Below are positions 47,901 to 60,681 of a DNA stretch of 64,000 bases, in pieces; within the stretch, counting starts at the first letter, position 1, and each line of letters starts with the position of its first letter. The stretch is from Sorghum bicolor. Taxonomy: Eukaryota > Streptophyta > Magnoliopsida > Poales > Poaceae. The notes under the pieces are model-generated. The model saw only the letters and a program-made list of their open reading frames with translations. It did no database searches and had not been told where the DNA came from. A program made the translations under genes and the position numbers. The stretch is taken from assembly GCF_000003195.3 (NCBI RefSeq), contig NC_012873.2, positions 66,039,615 through 66,103,614 on the forward strand. Direction: 5' to 3'.

Positions 47901-48197
47901 TTCTTTAGACAGCTTATGTTTCCACTATTTTTTCTTTAGACTGTCCTCTCAACAAGGAATATGATATTGAACTTCAATGTTAGTTTAGAATAATGCATAT
48001 ATGGTTCTTTCAAAAAAAAAGAATAATGCATATATGCTATGTTTTCCAACCATTCATGGATGAAGCTATCATTTGTTTTGAATTTTTTTTGTTTGTTGTT
48101 ACAGCTTGGTGTCTACAAACTGCGTAAACCTGCCAGGAGGAGAATGGTCACTTTGTCCGTACAGCTATCGGATTGTATGGAGGCCTTTGATTATTAA
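44991..48197 (+). CDS. Trypsin/HtrA-like domain plus PDZ protein, predicted inactive protease
   Basis: Nine exons: 44991-45192, 45330-45461, 45561-45712, 45854-46126, 46942-47072, 47309-47426, 47509-47601, 47673-47750 and 48105-48197. All are GT-AG with consistent phases, giving about 423 residues. After about 110 charged residues comes a chymotrypsin-fold half (CNGIIIEWDESDKSAIVLTS onward) and the SSTGGPLTDFNRKVVGM loop. A PDZ domain follows (RPHLGLKLRT, IVGQVSSESLAERNGF, GDIIFSCQGETVL). This architecture fits the grass family annotated as protease Do-like. At the positions expected for the catalytic triad I read Gln140 (TSSQII), Glu186 (YEVAFFKL) and Thr256 (STGGPL) in place of His, Asp and Ser, so proteolysis is unlikely. 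The function is unknown; a binding or chaperone-like role is possible. There is no obvious signal peptide. The N-terminus is the least certain part. Confidence 0.85.
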
Positions 48198-49504
48198 GGT
48201 ATAGTTGTTTACCTTCAAGCATTTGACATTGTCTCATCTGGATTTGATCACAGCTTTTATTCTCAAAGTATTGTGTTTCTGAAGAGGTTCTTACCTCTAT
48301 ATAGTAATCTCCAGGGTTCTTGCTGCACAAAAACAGAAAAGTTGGCATGAAGAAACTAACGCATTGTGAGAACTGCCGGCAAAAGTGTGTGTTTGGCTAT
48401 AACATTTCTGAGAAGTGTCCCATTGTGAGTCAGAGTTTGGCTCAAGTTGTTGTAGCTGACCGCAAATGCAAGGTCGAGCGATAGACTAAAGACACCAGAA
48501 CTTGTATCCGCACAGTAAATTTTTCACATTGGGATTTTAAACCAAAGAAACCAATCAGAGAAACCTCACCGCATGTTTTGGGTTTTGGGTTTATCTGAAG
48601 CATTAAGAGTCTGCTAGGTTTGTGGATTGACTTGATCCGTCGTGGTTCGTGGACCATGCACTTACAGAGTGTTTTTCCTAGAGTGTTTTTCCAAGTGCTA
48701 CTCATGACGATCGGATCTCTCAAACTCTGGATACCAATTTGCAACAGAACCGATATGATTTCTCTCGCCAATTCTTTACATTAACTCAATTAGGATGTCA
48801 AGAACACAAATTCGATAGATAACACTCCTATCCTAGATACAAACGGGCATGTCGTGGCTCTCCACCATTGCCACCGGATGCAGCAGGCTCGAGAGTGTTT
48901 TGATTCGTCACGACGCTAATTAGGAAAGCCCGGCATACTTCGTGTTGGGCTTTTCGCCGTTTGAACTCTTGTCATTTGACTCATTTCACCGGCCTGTTCT
49001 TCAGCTTAGATCAGGCAAAGCCTTGTGGGCAATTCCTGCATCTCCGGTGCCTTGAGCATTAGCAGGCTACTTGGCATTTGCTAGGTCAGTGATCACGCCG
49101 TCGGATTAGGTTGGCGTGGTGTCCTCTTCGGCGGCGCGGTTGCGACAGAGGGTGTCAAAAAAAAAAAGATTAGATACAAAGAAATTTGATGGTGGGTATG
49201 TATTTGTTGAGTGAAAAAAATGACATGGGGCCGGTAGAACTGTTTGTAATACCAATCGTATCAATGAGTCGCTGCTCGTGTATAGTGGGACAGTTCTAAT
49301 CGTATCAATAGGAGCATTTTAGCATTCCTCATATTCTTTATATTATGAGAATTCTACATTCCATGGAGAGCCTGGCCGTTTGATGTAGCTCCCAACTGCT
49401 TCGGCTCGCATACTACACAAGTACACAACCAATGTACCAGTACTACACACGGAACCAGAGGAGCTAGGCTTAGCTCCGACTGTTCTGTAGTTTATTTTCC
49501 ATCT

Positions 49505-49725
49505 CGAAAACCAGCTAAATGCTAAAATGGGGGAGAGAAGAGGAGAGAGAGTAAAAGCGGACCGTAAGCTTACAGCCGATTCAGACACAGAAACCAAGAA
49601 AATCTGTGAAACAGACATATAGGCTATATATTAATAGTGATGAGCTAACCATTATATGAGTAAGCTACAAGAAGGCTGTAAAGAAATCTTACAGCCAGCA
49701 GCTGGCTGTATTATAATACTTGCTC
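49505..49725. mobile_element. Diverged, left-truncated GAGCAAG-family MITE
   Basis: The right end TTATAATACTTGCTC is followed by TAA. Inner blocks CCAGCTAAATGCT, GTAAGCTTACAGCC and AGGCTGTAAAGAA match the copy at 6077-6313. The left terminus is missing. Confidence 0.8.
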
Positions 49726-50262
49726 TAAAAATAAACAGCTTTACAGGTCTGAGATGTAAGCACACAACCAATGATCGGAAGGCCGTGCTGTTGACCTGTT
49801 GTACTGTTTATGCATGAAGTGAAGCCAGCCAAACGAACATGCCCTCCGGAATATGTTTCGTTTATGCTCACCTAGCCACCTATACAATGGATTTGTCTTT
49901 GACGTCAATGCCAGTCGTCGGGAGGCAAGATTAAAATGTACGAAATAGATAAATCCAATTTACAGAGAGTAATTGTCGTGATAACTTAACTAGTCATAAG
50001 CCAAACCTTAGCTCAGACAAATAAGTTGCTCACATTTGTTTTCGGTTGCATGCTGGAAAAATGTGCAATTTTCAGCGCACAATTTCGAAAGGGCAACCAG
50101 TTGTAGACCTTCAATGCTGGTCCAGCGTGAACTTGTTTCATTCCAATCCAATAAGCACATATTCAGGCCTAAACTAGCACAAACGCGATGGTGACAACTA
50201 AAATTAAGAACCCATTGGTTTCACATGTAAAATTAGGAACATCTTCATTACAGCGAAGGCAT

Positions 50263-50341
50263 AACGAGGTGCTTCGTTAGCACAGAAATACTAGCGTGTG
50301 CAACGAGGTGCTTCGTTAGCACAGAAATACCAGCGTGTGCC
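50263..50341. repeat. Tandem duplication, two 39-bp units
   Basis: AACGAGGTGCTTCGTTAGCA begins at 50263 and again at 50302, each followed by CAGAAATAC(T/C)AGCGTGTGC. Each unit contains the small palindrome-like CGAGGTGCTTCG. Confidence 0.88.
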
Positions 50342-51967
50342 CCATGTGGGTTGCTGCATCTCACGCCAAACAGTACCCCTATATAAGATACCACAAAAAA
50401 AAATAAGCGTGACACACCGACTCCAAAGGCAGAAACTGGCACGATGACAATATATACTGTTCCCTAAAACGTTTTAAAGCAAAACAATTGCGTGCCATCA
50501 AAATAAGTGGACGAGGATCTAGCCCAAAAAGTAAATTCCATAAATTTACCCAGGACACACCAGATTTACCAAGCAGAAACAATGTAATTCCAGCATACCA
50601 AGGAGTTGACATATGTATAGCAACCAGAAACAAAGAGGGCAAATTAATATAAGATCCAAATTAAACTGGTGCACCATATCCTCTACAGCACTCAAATGAA
50701 ATGCAAGAGCAACAGGAACCATTTATCATTCCATAAGGGAAAGTGACCTTAAAATGCAACATGAATGCCAAGCAATACCAAAGCACTATTGCACAGATGC
50801 AGAAGTCCAGCATTGTCCAAATTAAACATTCAGAAGAAGATTATAAGGGACACTGAAATGATCTTAAAGAAAAAACAAACTCATTTGCCAAGAGCAGATT
50901 AGACCTCAAATCTGTGTATGTTCTCTGACTATCCACATAGAATTATTACAATTATCTTCCAGAGGAAACATATTTATACTACAATTGACGCTAACTCTAT
51001 CAGAAAGTCCAACATACACTGATCAGGAGAAAAAGAGCCATTACCAAGAATAACTTACCACAGACAGAAGCATATTCAACCACTGGTGCAGTGAAGGCAG
51101 AACACAACAAACAGAAGTGAAGAATCAAAACCACAAGAAATAAATCCAACAAGTTTAGTCGAAGGTGCATCTCTTGCTGAAGTCAGCCTAAGTTCCTTGG
51201 ATGCCCAACTAGGTGCAGCTGAGCCCCACACACTTCATTCGCCCCGAATCCCCAGCATGCAGAGTGGATTTTTTTTTCACGTGAGTGCCGCAATTGAAGT
51301 AGCTGCTCATGTTCTATGACGAAAATCAAGGGCCTTACTTTCACGAGCTGCATTTGTTAGTGTTCAGTACACTCAAACCTTATTAACTATATGGGGGGAA
51401 AGGATATTACTAATTTGTGACGAAGTAGCATCTTCATTGAAGAATTTCATGATGAAACATCGAAGGCAGATAGTAATGGAAGGTTGACATTCGTTTGCAG
51501 GCAAGGACGTGCCAAGAAGGGAGCAACAAAACCATGAAGACTACAACTGAGAGCCGTAGTTGGCCGAGTCGTTTAAGCAGAACATGCCTTTTTAACACAG
51601 AGAAGAAAGGTAATATGTCTTAGTGGCATAATACATCCAAATCTTAAAAGTTCTTTAATGGCATAATCAAGACAATCACAATTAAGCTAGATAAGGTTTT
51701 AGACCTGAACTGAAGTCAAGCAGTTGACGACAGTTCCAAATTTGTTCCTGACAGCCAAACCAAGGACCAAGTTCTCACACAGAAGAATCAGGTACGGTCT
51801 TCAGGCTAGCTCCTGCTACACCAGTACCTGCCATCATTACCTCTGCATAACAGCACATGTCAATGTGAGATATATGTATTCTATAAAGCTGTCCAGGAAC
51901 ATAGAATTGCATTTTCACTGATTCGCATACCCATTGGCAAGGGAGACACATATTTGTTGCAGTTGTA

Positions 51968-53541
51968 CTATGGCGACCTGCTATAGCTGCGGCCACGAGC
52001 TGGAGAAGGACTACGGCGCCTTGGAGAGCGATAACGAGGGCTATAGCTCCTGCAAGCAGAGTAGATAATTTAAGTCTGCTTTGTACAAAGTAATTAAAGG
52101 AAAGAATTAGAGAAGCCTGCTAAATAACAAATACAATATTGGCAAAGTAGCAAATTGAAGGCTTGGCTAGCGAAAAGCATAATAATGAATCTAGAAGGGC
52201 ATTAAAGCAGAACAATATCAGTTACCAAAGAGAGATATAAGCAGCATTCAAGGTTGGGCAATAAAATTTGAAGGTTAATTTACAACTGAAATCTACAAAG
52301 TAAAAAAAATGGTTACCTTCTACTATAGCTTGGACTCCTGCGGTATCTAGGGCTGCGGCTGCGGCTCCTGCTCCTGCTGCGACGTCTTCCACTGCCTAGA
52401 CCTCCAGAACCAATGCGCAGACGACATTCACGTGCAAAGTGCCCAGTCTCACCACACTCATAGCACTTCGACTCAGATCCACCATACCGATCACGACCAC
52501 CACGGCCACTGGAATTACGAGATAGTTCAACTCTCCATCCATTCTTACCTATTTTGGAAACCATGCACCAAAGTATAGTTAATGCCAGCAATATGTAAGA
52601 GCAAAGTGAGGAGTAAGAGTAACAAATTACAAATCCAGAACAAAGTGCTGTTCCGTTCACACAAAAAAATGTCAAATATAGAAGCAAGCTCTTAATATAC
52701 GCCTGATTGAAGAACTTTTCGAAAAATCACAGGATTTCTCTTTATAAAACTAAAGAGTGCCCAGGCAGAGCTTCAAACAAGTCCAACCAGAAGACACCGC
52801 TAACATACCATCTAGATCACGAATAGCATCCTCTGCATCCCTCCTGTCATCAAAATCAATAAATGCAAAGCCAGGTGGTTTACGTGCGACCCAAACACTG
52901 CATTGAGAACAACAGTTAGCAAACTGCACCAGGAGAAACAACACACTTCATCTCATAAAGAAAGAAGTCTTGATGGACATAACAAGTAAAACCTATCCAT
53001 CTCACTAGATCCAACATGAAGATACGTATGACTGCATACCTCCATTTAAAAGATCCAAAATATTTTTTCTTAAAATAAGACATAGTTGGATGGGAATTCA
53101 CAATTGACATAAATAAACATTACAAAGCACTTCTGCAGAGAAATAGTTGGACGATCAAGTTTGCATAGTTTTACAAACTGGGAAAGCAAGTTATCCGCAC
53201 AAACATCTGATGAAGAATATGAGCAAAGTGAAATCAATGTTGGTTCTGAACTATCACCCTCTCCAATAAGTTAGCGAGCTCATAAATAAATCACTAAAAC
53301 ATCATAAAGCTATTCTCTTGGGTTTCATCATCATATGAATGACAAGGTTCTTACGTTGGCTTGCCAAGCCTTCAAGGCACAAGGGAAAACATGAAAAAAA
53401 ACTATGAAAACATATCTATACAGAACCGGGTTACAGTTTGACAAAAAGTGACCTTCGCAGAACTCCAAACACACGGAACTCATCTTCGAGTTCCCCAGAA
53501 GTCACACGTGCATCCAAGTTGCCAACATACACACGGGCCAT
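51968..53541 (-). CDS. SR splicing factor of the RSZ (9G8-like) subfamily
   Basis: Coding exons are 53541-53453, 52897-52809, 52548-52317 and 52049-51968, giving 163 residues. An upstream non-coding exon ends at 54331 and is joined by a 777-nt 5' UTR intron to 53553. The RRM begins [13 protein letters not shown] (RNP2 VYVGNL) and includes [13 protein letters not shown] (RNP1). A CCHC zinc knuckle, [14 protein letters not shown], uses C88, C91, H96 and C101. The C-terminus is an Arg/Ser domain ([20 protein letters not shown], then [20 protein letters not shown]). RSZ proteins bind pre-mRNA, select splice sites and interact with U1-70K in nuclear speckles. The reading frame stops right after RSYSRSP; related plant proteins that I recall are some 20-35 residues longer. 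The gene is divergent to CYPRO4 and shares its promoter region. SR genes are commonly auto-regulated by splicing in the long intron of the RRM region, here 53452-52898. Confidence 0.94.
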
Positions 53542-54330
53542 TGTGAACAAAACCTGAAGTTAGTCACAAGAGGGAAAAATAGAGTTAATTCAAAATAGTA
53601 GTGCCAAACAATTAACCAAAAGAACACATTATAAACAGTTTTCATCATGTCCAAAAGATACTAAGGGTGAGGGATGAGTATCAGCAAACAAGACATGTGG
53701 GTATCAGAAATCAAGACATATCTCACAGAACATCACACAGACACCACCTGTGACCTGCCACAATTCCCAGTATGAATAGCCAACCAGATTCGTAATTCAA
53801 CAATGTTCTAAACAAAAATGAGTAGCAGCTGATGCTTTGCTGCTACAGCATAAAGCGACACCGCAAATTTACAACAGAGTGGTCACTGGTCAGAATCATA
53901 TTTGGAAGACTGAACAATTTCTGATCCTTGCAAGCAAAGCTAGATCCCTATTCCCTAAACCAAAGAGGTAACTCTATTGACCCAAAGGAACAGCGGAACA
54001 ACCTACGGAACAGGGAAACAGGCGATTGCATGATAAATCGCATGATATAACAATAATAAACGTCAGGCGAATTCGACGCGAACGCGCAACAACTCCAATC
54101 TAAGCACAAGATGGCCACAGTATGACCACTCAAACACAAGGGTTACGCCGATCGAAACACCGAATCAAGCTAACGAAAACAAACCACAAAACTGCGCGCG
54201 AACAGCTCACGGACCGAGAGGAGATGGCGTCGACAACCAACAGTTACGCTTCTAGGGTTCCCAAACCTTGCGGAACTAACACACAGATGCGGAATCAGAC
54301 ATGAGACTGGATCAGAAAGTTTGGGGTTAC

Positions 54331-54945
54331 CTGAACGGAACGAGAAGAGAGCAGTCGCGCGTAGTATCACCGCCAAGTTCCCGCCTGCGGCAGCTGCGGC
54401 GGCGGCGGAGGGCAGAGTGAAGCGAAGCTTCTGGTGTTGGAGGCGATAGGAACTAGGATGAAGACACGGGCGGGCCATATAGCATGTGTGTCAGGCGAGT
54501 CACGTGGGCCTTATGATTCCACGGCCCAACCCAGCTTTCACCAGGCTCAGGCCCAGGCCCAACGCCCGCCGTTGGCTTTCCTAGCCAGCTCTCTCTCTCC
54601 ATCGTCGTTCGCTCAAATAAAATCAAAACTTATCATTCATCACCAAAAAAAAAGAAAAAAAAAAAGAAAACCACTTCGCCCCCTTCGCGAAGGAACCTCG
54701 TCGGCCTCGCGGCCCTCGCCGTCCCCGGCGCGTGGGGCGCGTCGCGTCCCCCACACGCACCGACCATCCCCTGCCCTCCCCGGCCCCACATCCACGCTCC
54801 CGCGCCGTACTTATACACGCTCCCCGCCGCTCCGACCTCACTTTCCCCGCCTCCATCACCAATTCACCATCTCCTCCTCCCGCAACGCAGCCCGGGTCGC
54901 CCGTCTCGCAACTCCCGAGCCGAATTCCCCTCCACCGCAACCGCC
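54331..54945. promoter_or_regulatory. Shared divergent promoter of RSZ and CYPRO4
   Basis: RSZ is transcribed leftward from near 54430 and CYPRO4 rightward with its ATG at 54946. The region holds a G-box CACGTG (54501-54506) overlapping TGGGCC (54505-54510). Further GGCCCA motifs start at 54523, 54550 and 54556; these are site II elements on the other strand. No TATA box is obvious, and a CT-rich, GC-rich leader precedes CYPRO4. Co-regulation is inferred from layout only. Confidence 0.65.
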
Positions 54946-57722
54946 ATGGGCGGCTCCCACAGCCGCGAGGACATCGACCTCACCTCCTCCGACGAAGAGA
55001 AGGAGTACGAGGACGACTACGACGCCCGATCACCCATCGCGGAGGCCGCCGCGAGCGCGGGGCAGCGCGACGACGACCTCCTCCGCACCGCCACACCTTC
55101 GTCGCTTGAGGCCATCGACGCCAAGCTCAGGTCGCTGGATCTCAAGTACCAGCGTCCGACCTCCGCCAAGCTCTACCTCCACGTCGGCGGAGCCTCGCCC
55201 TCCGCGCACTGGGTGCCTGCCGAGCGCCGCGCGACCTACGCCTTCGTCGACAAATCGAGCGACAACGACTCTTCGCCCAGGTGGTTCCTGGAGGTCGGTC
55301 CGGGGCCGCGGGTCTCCGCGCCCGTGGACTCGGCGCTCCAGCTGAAGACGATCCCCGCGCAGCGCCGGGCGGACTTCGCCGCGAGCGGCTCCGTATGGGC
55401 TCTGCGACTGCCCACCGACGCCGAATTGCGCCGGTTCAGGGTGGAGTACGAGCGCTGCCTCTTCGAGAACACGTACGGGGTCGAGGCCACGGACGAGGGG
55501 CGGAAGGAGGTGTTCGGCGCCGACTTCGCCGCGTGGGCTCGGCCCGCCGAGGCCGACGACGCTGTTTGGGCCGATGCCGAGGAAAGCCTCACCCCTCCCG
55601 CCGCCGCACCAGCGAAGGACCTGCTTGAGGAGTTCGAGGAAGAGGCCGGCGACGGCGACAGCATTCAGAGCCTCGCGCTTGGGGCGCTTGACAACAGCTT
55701 CTTGGTCGGTGGCGCGGGGATACAGGTGGTCAAGAACTTCCGCCACGGCTTGCACGGGAAGGGCGCGTCGGTGAAGATCTCGGGAGGGCGTGGCGGCAGT
55801 GGGAGCGCCTATTCGACGCCGAAGAAGGCGCTGCTGATGCGCGGTGAGACTAACATGCTGCTGATGAGCCCAGGAGAGGCTGTGCGTTCCAATGGTGTCC
55901 ACCATGTCGATATCGAGACTGGGAAGGTTGTCGCTGAATGGCGGTTTGAGAAGGATGGGGCTGATATTACAATGCGAGACATTGCCAACGACAGTAAGGG
56001 AGCGCAGTTGGAACCCTCCGGGTCGACATTCTTGGGCCTGGATTGCAACAGGTTGTGTAGATGGGATATGCGCGACTCCAGAGGCAGAGTGCAGACAATC
56101 GGTAGCTCATCAGAGTCACCAGTGCTGAACTGGTCACAGGGTCATCAGTTCTCTCGGGGCACCAACTTCCAGTGCTTTGCGAGTACTGGGGATGGATCTA
56201 TTGTTGTTGGTTCTGTGGATGGCAAAATCAGGCTCTATTCTAAGAGCTCGATGCGTATGGCGAAGACAGCATTCCCAGGGCTTGGGTCCCCAATTACACA
56301 CGTGGATGTTACTTATGATGGGAAATGGATTTTGGGAACAACTGACACATACTTGATCTTGATCTGCACTATCTTCAAGGACAAAGATGGGAAAGAAAAA
56401 ACTGGGTTTAGTGGCCGTATGGGAAATAAGATTGCTGCACCAAGGCTGCTGAAGCTGACTCCACTTGATTCAATTTTAGCAGGAACTGACAACAAATTCC
56501 ATGGTGGGCAATTCTCATGGGTAAGTCCGAATCTCCTGTTCTGAGCACATAATAATAGATGCCCATGTTGCTAATCTAGTCAAATTAAATAGAATGTTAA
56601 TTCAGATATGCATGATAAGATTTATCTGGTCCTGGTCATAGTAACAGTTCATTGTTGCACTAACTAATGTATGCATGTGTTTTGTATGCATAAGTGTTGT
56701 TGTTTAGTAAACATGCTGTGACCATAATGTAATTATTCTCAGAAGATCTAACTCTGTACCAATTAAATGCCAGTTCACAGATGAAATAGCTTGTTCACAC
56801 TTTGTTCTATGCGTATAAAGTGGTAACAACTAGTATAAAGTGATTATTTTGTCCTCATTTTTTGATTGCATGTTTTGTGCACCTATGAATAAATACAGTT
56901 TGAAGTAGGGGGCGATAATTATGTTCCTAATCTGGCATTTGTAGAATCATGTTATAGTTGTTTACTTAACCTTGAGAAGCGGATTCAACAATTCAGAAGG
57001 TGAGAATAACCTTGCCTAAATACCACTTTTAAATTTATCTCACCTAAGGATACTTCTCATTGCCTGTAACGGTAAATTGCAGTGTTGCAACAGTTGGGTA
57101 CAACACTACATCCATGTGCACTAATGTGCATGCCATTGCCAGTGCAGTGATGTGCATTTGCATTGCAAAAATTCTATGTAGTAGTGATCGTTATTTCCTT
57201 ATTGTGATCATTTGCTTGTAAATTGGCTGCTTATGAATCTCACCTTGAACACTTCTCATTGCCTGTAATGGTAACTTGCAGTTCCAGATTATTGCATAGA
57301 AATGTTATAATATCACTACAGCCAAGTGCGCTCATCTGTGTTTGCATTGGCTTCTTATGAATCTTATGTTCTGTGATGCTTCAGTATTGTTCAGAATTTG
57401 TTCTGATGTCTATTCCTCTGCATTCAATCGACTTCTTCAGGTAACGGAGAACGGAAAGCAGGAAAAGCACCTTGTTGCTACAGTCGGCAAATTCAGTGTC
57501 ATTTGGAATTTCCAGCAAGTCAAGGACAGCAACCATGAGTGCTACCGTGATCAGCAGGGCCTCAAGAGCTGCTACTGCTACAAAGTTGTCCTCAAGGATG
57601 AATCGATTGTCGACAGCCGTTTCATGCACGAGAAGTTTGCAAGCAGCGATTCTCCAGAAGCTCCGCTTGTTGTCGCTACACCAATGAAAGTCAGCTCCTT
57701 CAGTATAGCAAATCGACGCTGA
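54946..57722 (+). CDS. CYPRO4 / VID27-like protein
   Basis: Two exons, 54946-56520 and 57441-57722, separated by a 920-nt GT-AG intron, encode 618 residues. The start MGGSHSRED has Gly2 and Ser in the right places for N-myristoylation. An acidic stretch follows ([16 protein letters not shown]). The middle part ([17 protein letters not shown] to [20 protein letters not shown]) resembles the VID27 N-terminal, PH-like region. From about residue 235 the VID27 C-terminal domain forms a WD40-like propeller ([75 protein letters not shown]). Exon 2 closes it with [15 protein letters not shown] and ends [11 protein letters not shown]. Yeast Vid27 is linked to vacuolar import and degradation; the plant role is largely unknown. 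The first exon is strongly GC-rich at its 5' end, normal for grasses. Confidence 0.96.
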
Positions 57723-58704
57723 CTCTGAAGCTCTTTTTCCCCCGCTGTGCAAAATAGTTTTGAGTAGTTGCAGGTTCTTGTTCAGTTTGTTCCTTCTTTA
57801 GACGGTTTGGCTGGTTGGTTGGTTGGTTTTATAGTTTTCTTGGATCGAGGTTTCTTCCGGAAAGAACTGGTTCGTCTGTATGGCCATTTGCAGTGGCTCA
57901 GTAAAATTGTATGTCTATGTTTGTTGGACATGTAATGTGATGGTGTACAAGCAAAGTAATGTTGATCTGAGACTGATGCTTGCCTCTCATGGAATGCTAA
58001 TTTCCATTTTCGGCGTCTTGATCTTTTTTTTCCTTCGTTAACATGGAAGATATCTCCATGACTTAGGGGGGGGGGGGTGGTGTTTGGAACTGTTTGACAA
58101 ACTTTATTCTACAAAGTCCATCGTGAAGCAGCTTCATAAAAAAATTAGAGTTTATAAGCATATCTTTAGATGCACTCACAAGTTATAACTCTACTATTTG
58201 TTCCCGAATGGAGTGCGTGGAGCTGATTTCATTTGGTTAAAAAACATGAAATGGAGCAGTCTTAGCACCCCCTTATAAACCAAGGCTAAATCTTTGACCA
58301 CCGGCGACCGAATACAAAACGGAATACTGTCCAGAACTGGATTAGTACCCTGACTCAAACTCGTTCCGAGAACAGTTTTTTTTTTTAGAAAGAGAACAGC
58401 TAAGCTATGGGCTACCAAATTACGAGGAGGATTATGGACTAGTACATCATAAGCAATGAAATGGGCCATAAGTTGGACCAACGAATTAGCCAGACCCAAC
58501 GGCCCACCAAGTCGAAAATGCAGTTTCTCAAAAAAAAATCTCGAAAATGCAACAGCATACAGAAATTTCTCTGCTGCTCATTTTATCGTCGGCGCCTTGT
58601 AACCCCCAAAAGAAAAAAGAAAAAAACGATCATGACCTGTACTGTACGGCTGTGCCCCTGACCTGAACTGTTAAGCCGGCTGGCCCCTCCTCTTCCGTGC
58701 GTGA

Positions 58705-58724
58705 CACACACACACACACACACA
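58705..58724. repeat. (CA)n microsatellite
   Basis: About ten CA units 1 kb beyond the CYPRO4 stop codon. Confidence 0.9.
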
Positions 58725-58808
58725 GTGTTCTGGCTCACCACCACAAACCATGATGGCGCAGAGAATGCCATCATCACAGTGACGCTCCACTGCTCCTGCC
58801 GTATATAA

Positions 58809-59020
58809 GGCCTTGTTTAGTTCACCCCAAAATCCAAAAAGTTTTCAAGATTCTCTCTCACATCGAATCTTACGGCACATACATTAAGCATTAAATATAG
58901 ACGAAAATAAAAACTAATCACACAGTTTGACTGTAAATCGCAAGACGAATCTTTTGACCACAAACAAACGAAAGTGCTACAGAAGCGAAATCCAATAAAT
59001 TTTCACATCTAAACAAGGCC
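58809..59020. mobile_element. GGCCTTGTTTAG-family Tourist-like MITE, intact ends
   Basis: GGCCTTGTTTAGTTCACCCC at the left and CTAAACAAGGCC at the right are flanked by TAA on both sides (58806-58808 and 59021-59023). This clean 3-bp duplication is the best evidence that the whole family in this window is Tourist-like (PIF/Harbinger). Confidence 0.94.
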
Positions 59021-60459
59021 TAACACTGTGCTCAATCTCAACTACTAGCGAGTACGGCACCGGCCTCTGTGCTATTCTTCCTTAATCATGAGAAGATCGC
59101 TAACAATTAACAACCCCAGTCACCCTCTCTCTCCTAATCCCAATCCGCCAACCAGCTCCCCCCTTCTAGAATCCGGATATGGCACCAATCAACAGTGCGC
59201 GATAGTACCTCCCCGCACCTAACGTCTACGAAGTACGGACCCAGCGTCGTCCCATTGGGGGCATTTCCACGTCCGTCCCGGCCCCCGGCGACTCGGCGGT
59301 GGTTGGCCCTTGTACTTGCTTTTGCTTCTCCCGCAGAAAAAACTCGCGGCGGAGCTCTATTCGGTTCCCATCCTGTGCGCAATTGCCCCAGGCAAGGAGT
59401 CAGCAGGATTGGCCGGACGGTGTCCAAACGTCGCCACTAGTGTGTGCAGGGACATCCCTGCTCCCGTGTGGGCGTGTCCTGGCTCCTCCTGACTCCCGAG
59501 TCGAGTCCTGCCTGCCGCCCTTATCCAATCCGATGATGATGATGATGATCTTTTTTTTTCCTCGCGTTTGGTTTTGATCACTGGTCAGGTACGACGTAAC
59601 CACGAACGAGCCGGGAAGACGTCGCTGGCTTGGAGTTAAGGTTGGCGTGGTGGTGTGGTGTTCGGGTACATTTGGGGGGGCTTTGGACCCATCTATTCTA
59701 TTCTAGTACTATCTAATTATAGTTATAGTACTAACCACTTATCAAGCAAGCGCACACAATGACCTCCCGCGGTGGACGGAGCCATGTCAACCGACGAGAC
59801 GAATGGCGATTAGCAGCGCGGTCAGCTATGAATAATGGACGGAGAAGACACGCAGACGGCGAGACGCAGACGGATGGGCATCCATGGTCAGTTGACGAAT
59901 GGCGCGCGCGAGCGCGACACGTCTCACTTTCCCGGCTCCCCGGGTGCACGACCACGTCGGCTTTTACTTCTGCAACCCAAACATGCCTTTTTTATTTATC
60001 TGTTCATTCATACTCGATCGTCACGCACGCGCAGAAGAAGAAGAAGAAGAATCTCTCCGCCTGCATGCATTTACCGGGAATTCTGGACACCACATACCAT
60101 AGAATTGAAGCAATGTCACACACGCATGCATATGCGTATATTGTTGCTCGGATCGGTCTTCACAGCTTCTCTTGTCTTTCTCTGTGTCGCTTCTTGTCTC
60201 CGGTCCTTATCCTCGCTGTAGCAAGGGGGTGAGCTGTTGCGTGCAGCGCGGGTGCAGTGCACCGTGGCCATGGACGTCGAAGTTACTGGCAAAAAGAAGG
60301 GTAAAATACCGGAGCCGTACCATCCTTTTCCACGATTTCCGGCGGGGGGAGGCAGCTGCGCTGGTAGTAGTAGCTCTGTCGTGCCGGAAACATACACGTC
60401 GCACCGGGTCTTGTCTCCCGTCCTGCGTACCAGATGATTTCAGAACAGGCCTTCTTTAT

Positions 60460-60681
60460 ACCTTGTTTAGTTCGCAAAAATTTTCAAAATTTTCAGTCAT
60501 ATCGAATCTTTGGTCGTATGTATAGAGCTTTATAGACGAAAATAAAAACTAATTTCACAGTGTAATTTGTGAGATGAATCTTTTGAGCCCAGTTACTCTA
60601 TGATTAGACAATGTTTATCAAATAAAAACGAAATTGTTACGGTAGCCAAAAAAACCCAAATTTTGCCAACTAAACAAGGCC
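60460..60681. mobile_element. GGCCTTGTTTAG-family MITE
   Basis: The left end (GG lost) is CCTTGTTTAGTTCG and the right end is CAACTAAACAAGGCC, followed by TAA. Inner blocks ATAGACGAAAATAAAAACTA and GAGATGAATCTTTTGAGCCC match the family. Confidence 0.87.

Larger units (their letters stand above)
48198..51967. other. Intergenic region between the HtrA-like and RSZ genes
   Basis: No gene recognised. About 48198-48480 is probably 3' UTR of the HtrA-like gene. At 49505-49725 there is a diverged relative of the MITE at 6077-6313, and at 50263-50341 a two-unit tandem repeat. The last few hundred bases before 51967 are likely 3' UTR of the minus-strand RSZ gene. The rest is AT-rich spacer. Confidence 0.55.

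Noticed and set aside
54434..55345. A 303-codon open frame ahead of CYPRO4
   Set aside because: It overlaps the promoter and CYPRO4 exon 1 in a different frame and is Pro/Ser/Arg low-complexity. The CYPRO4 frame carries the known domain.
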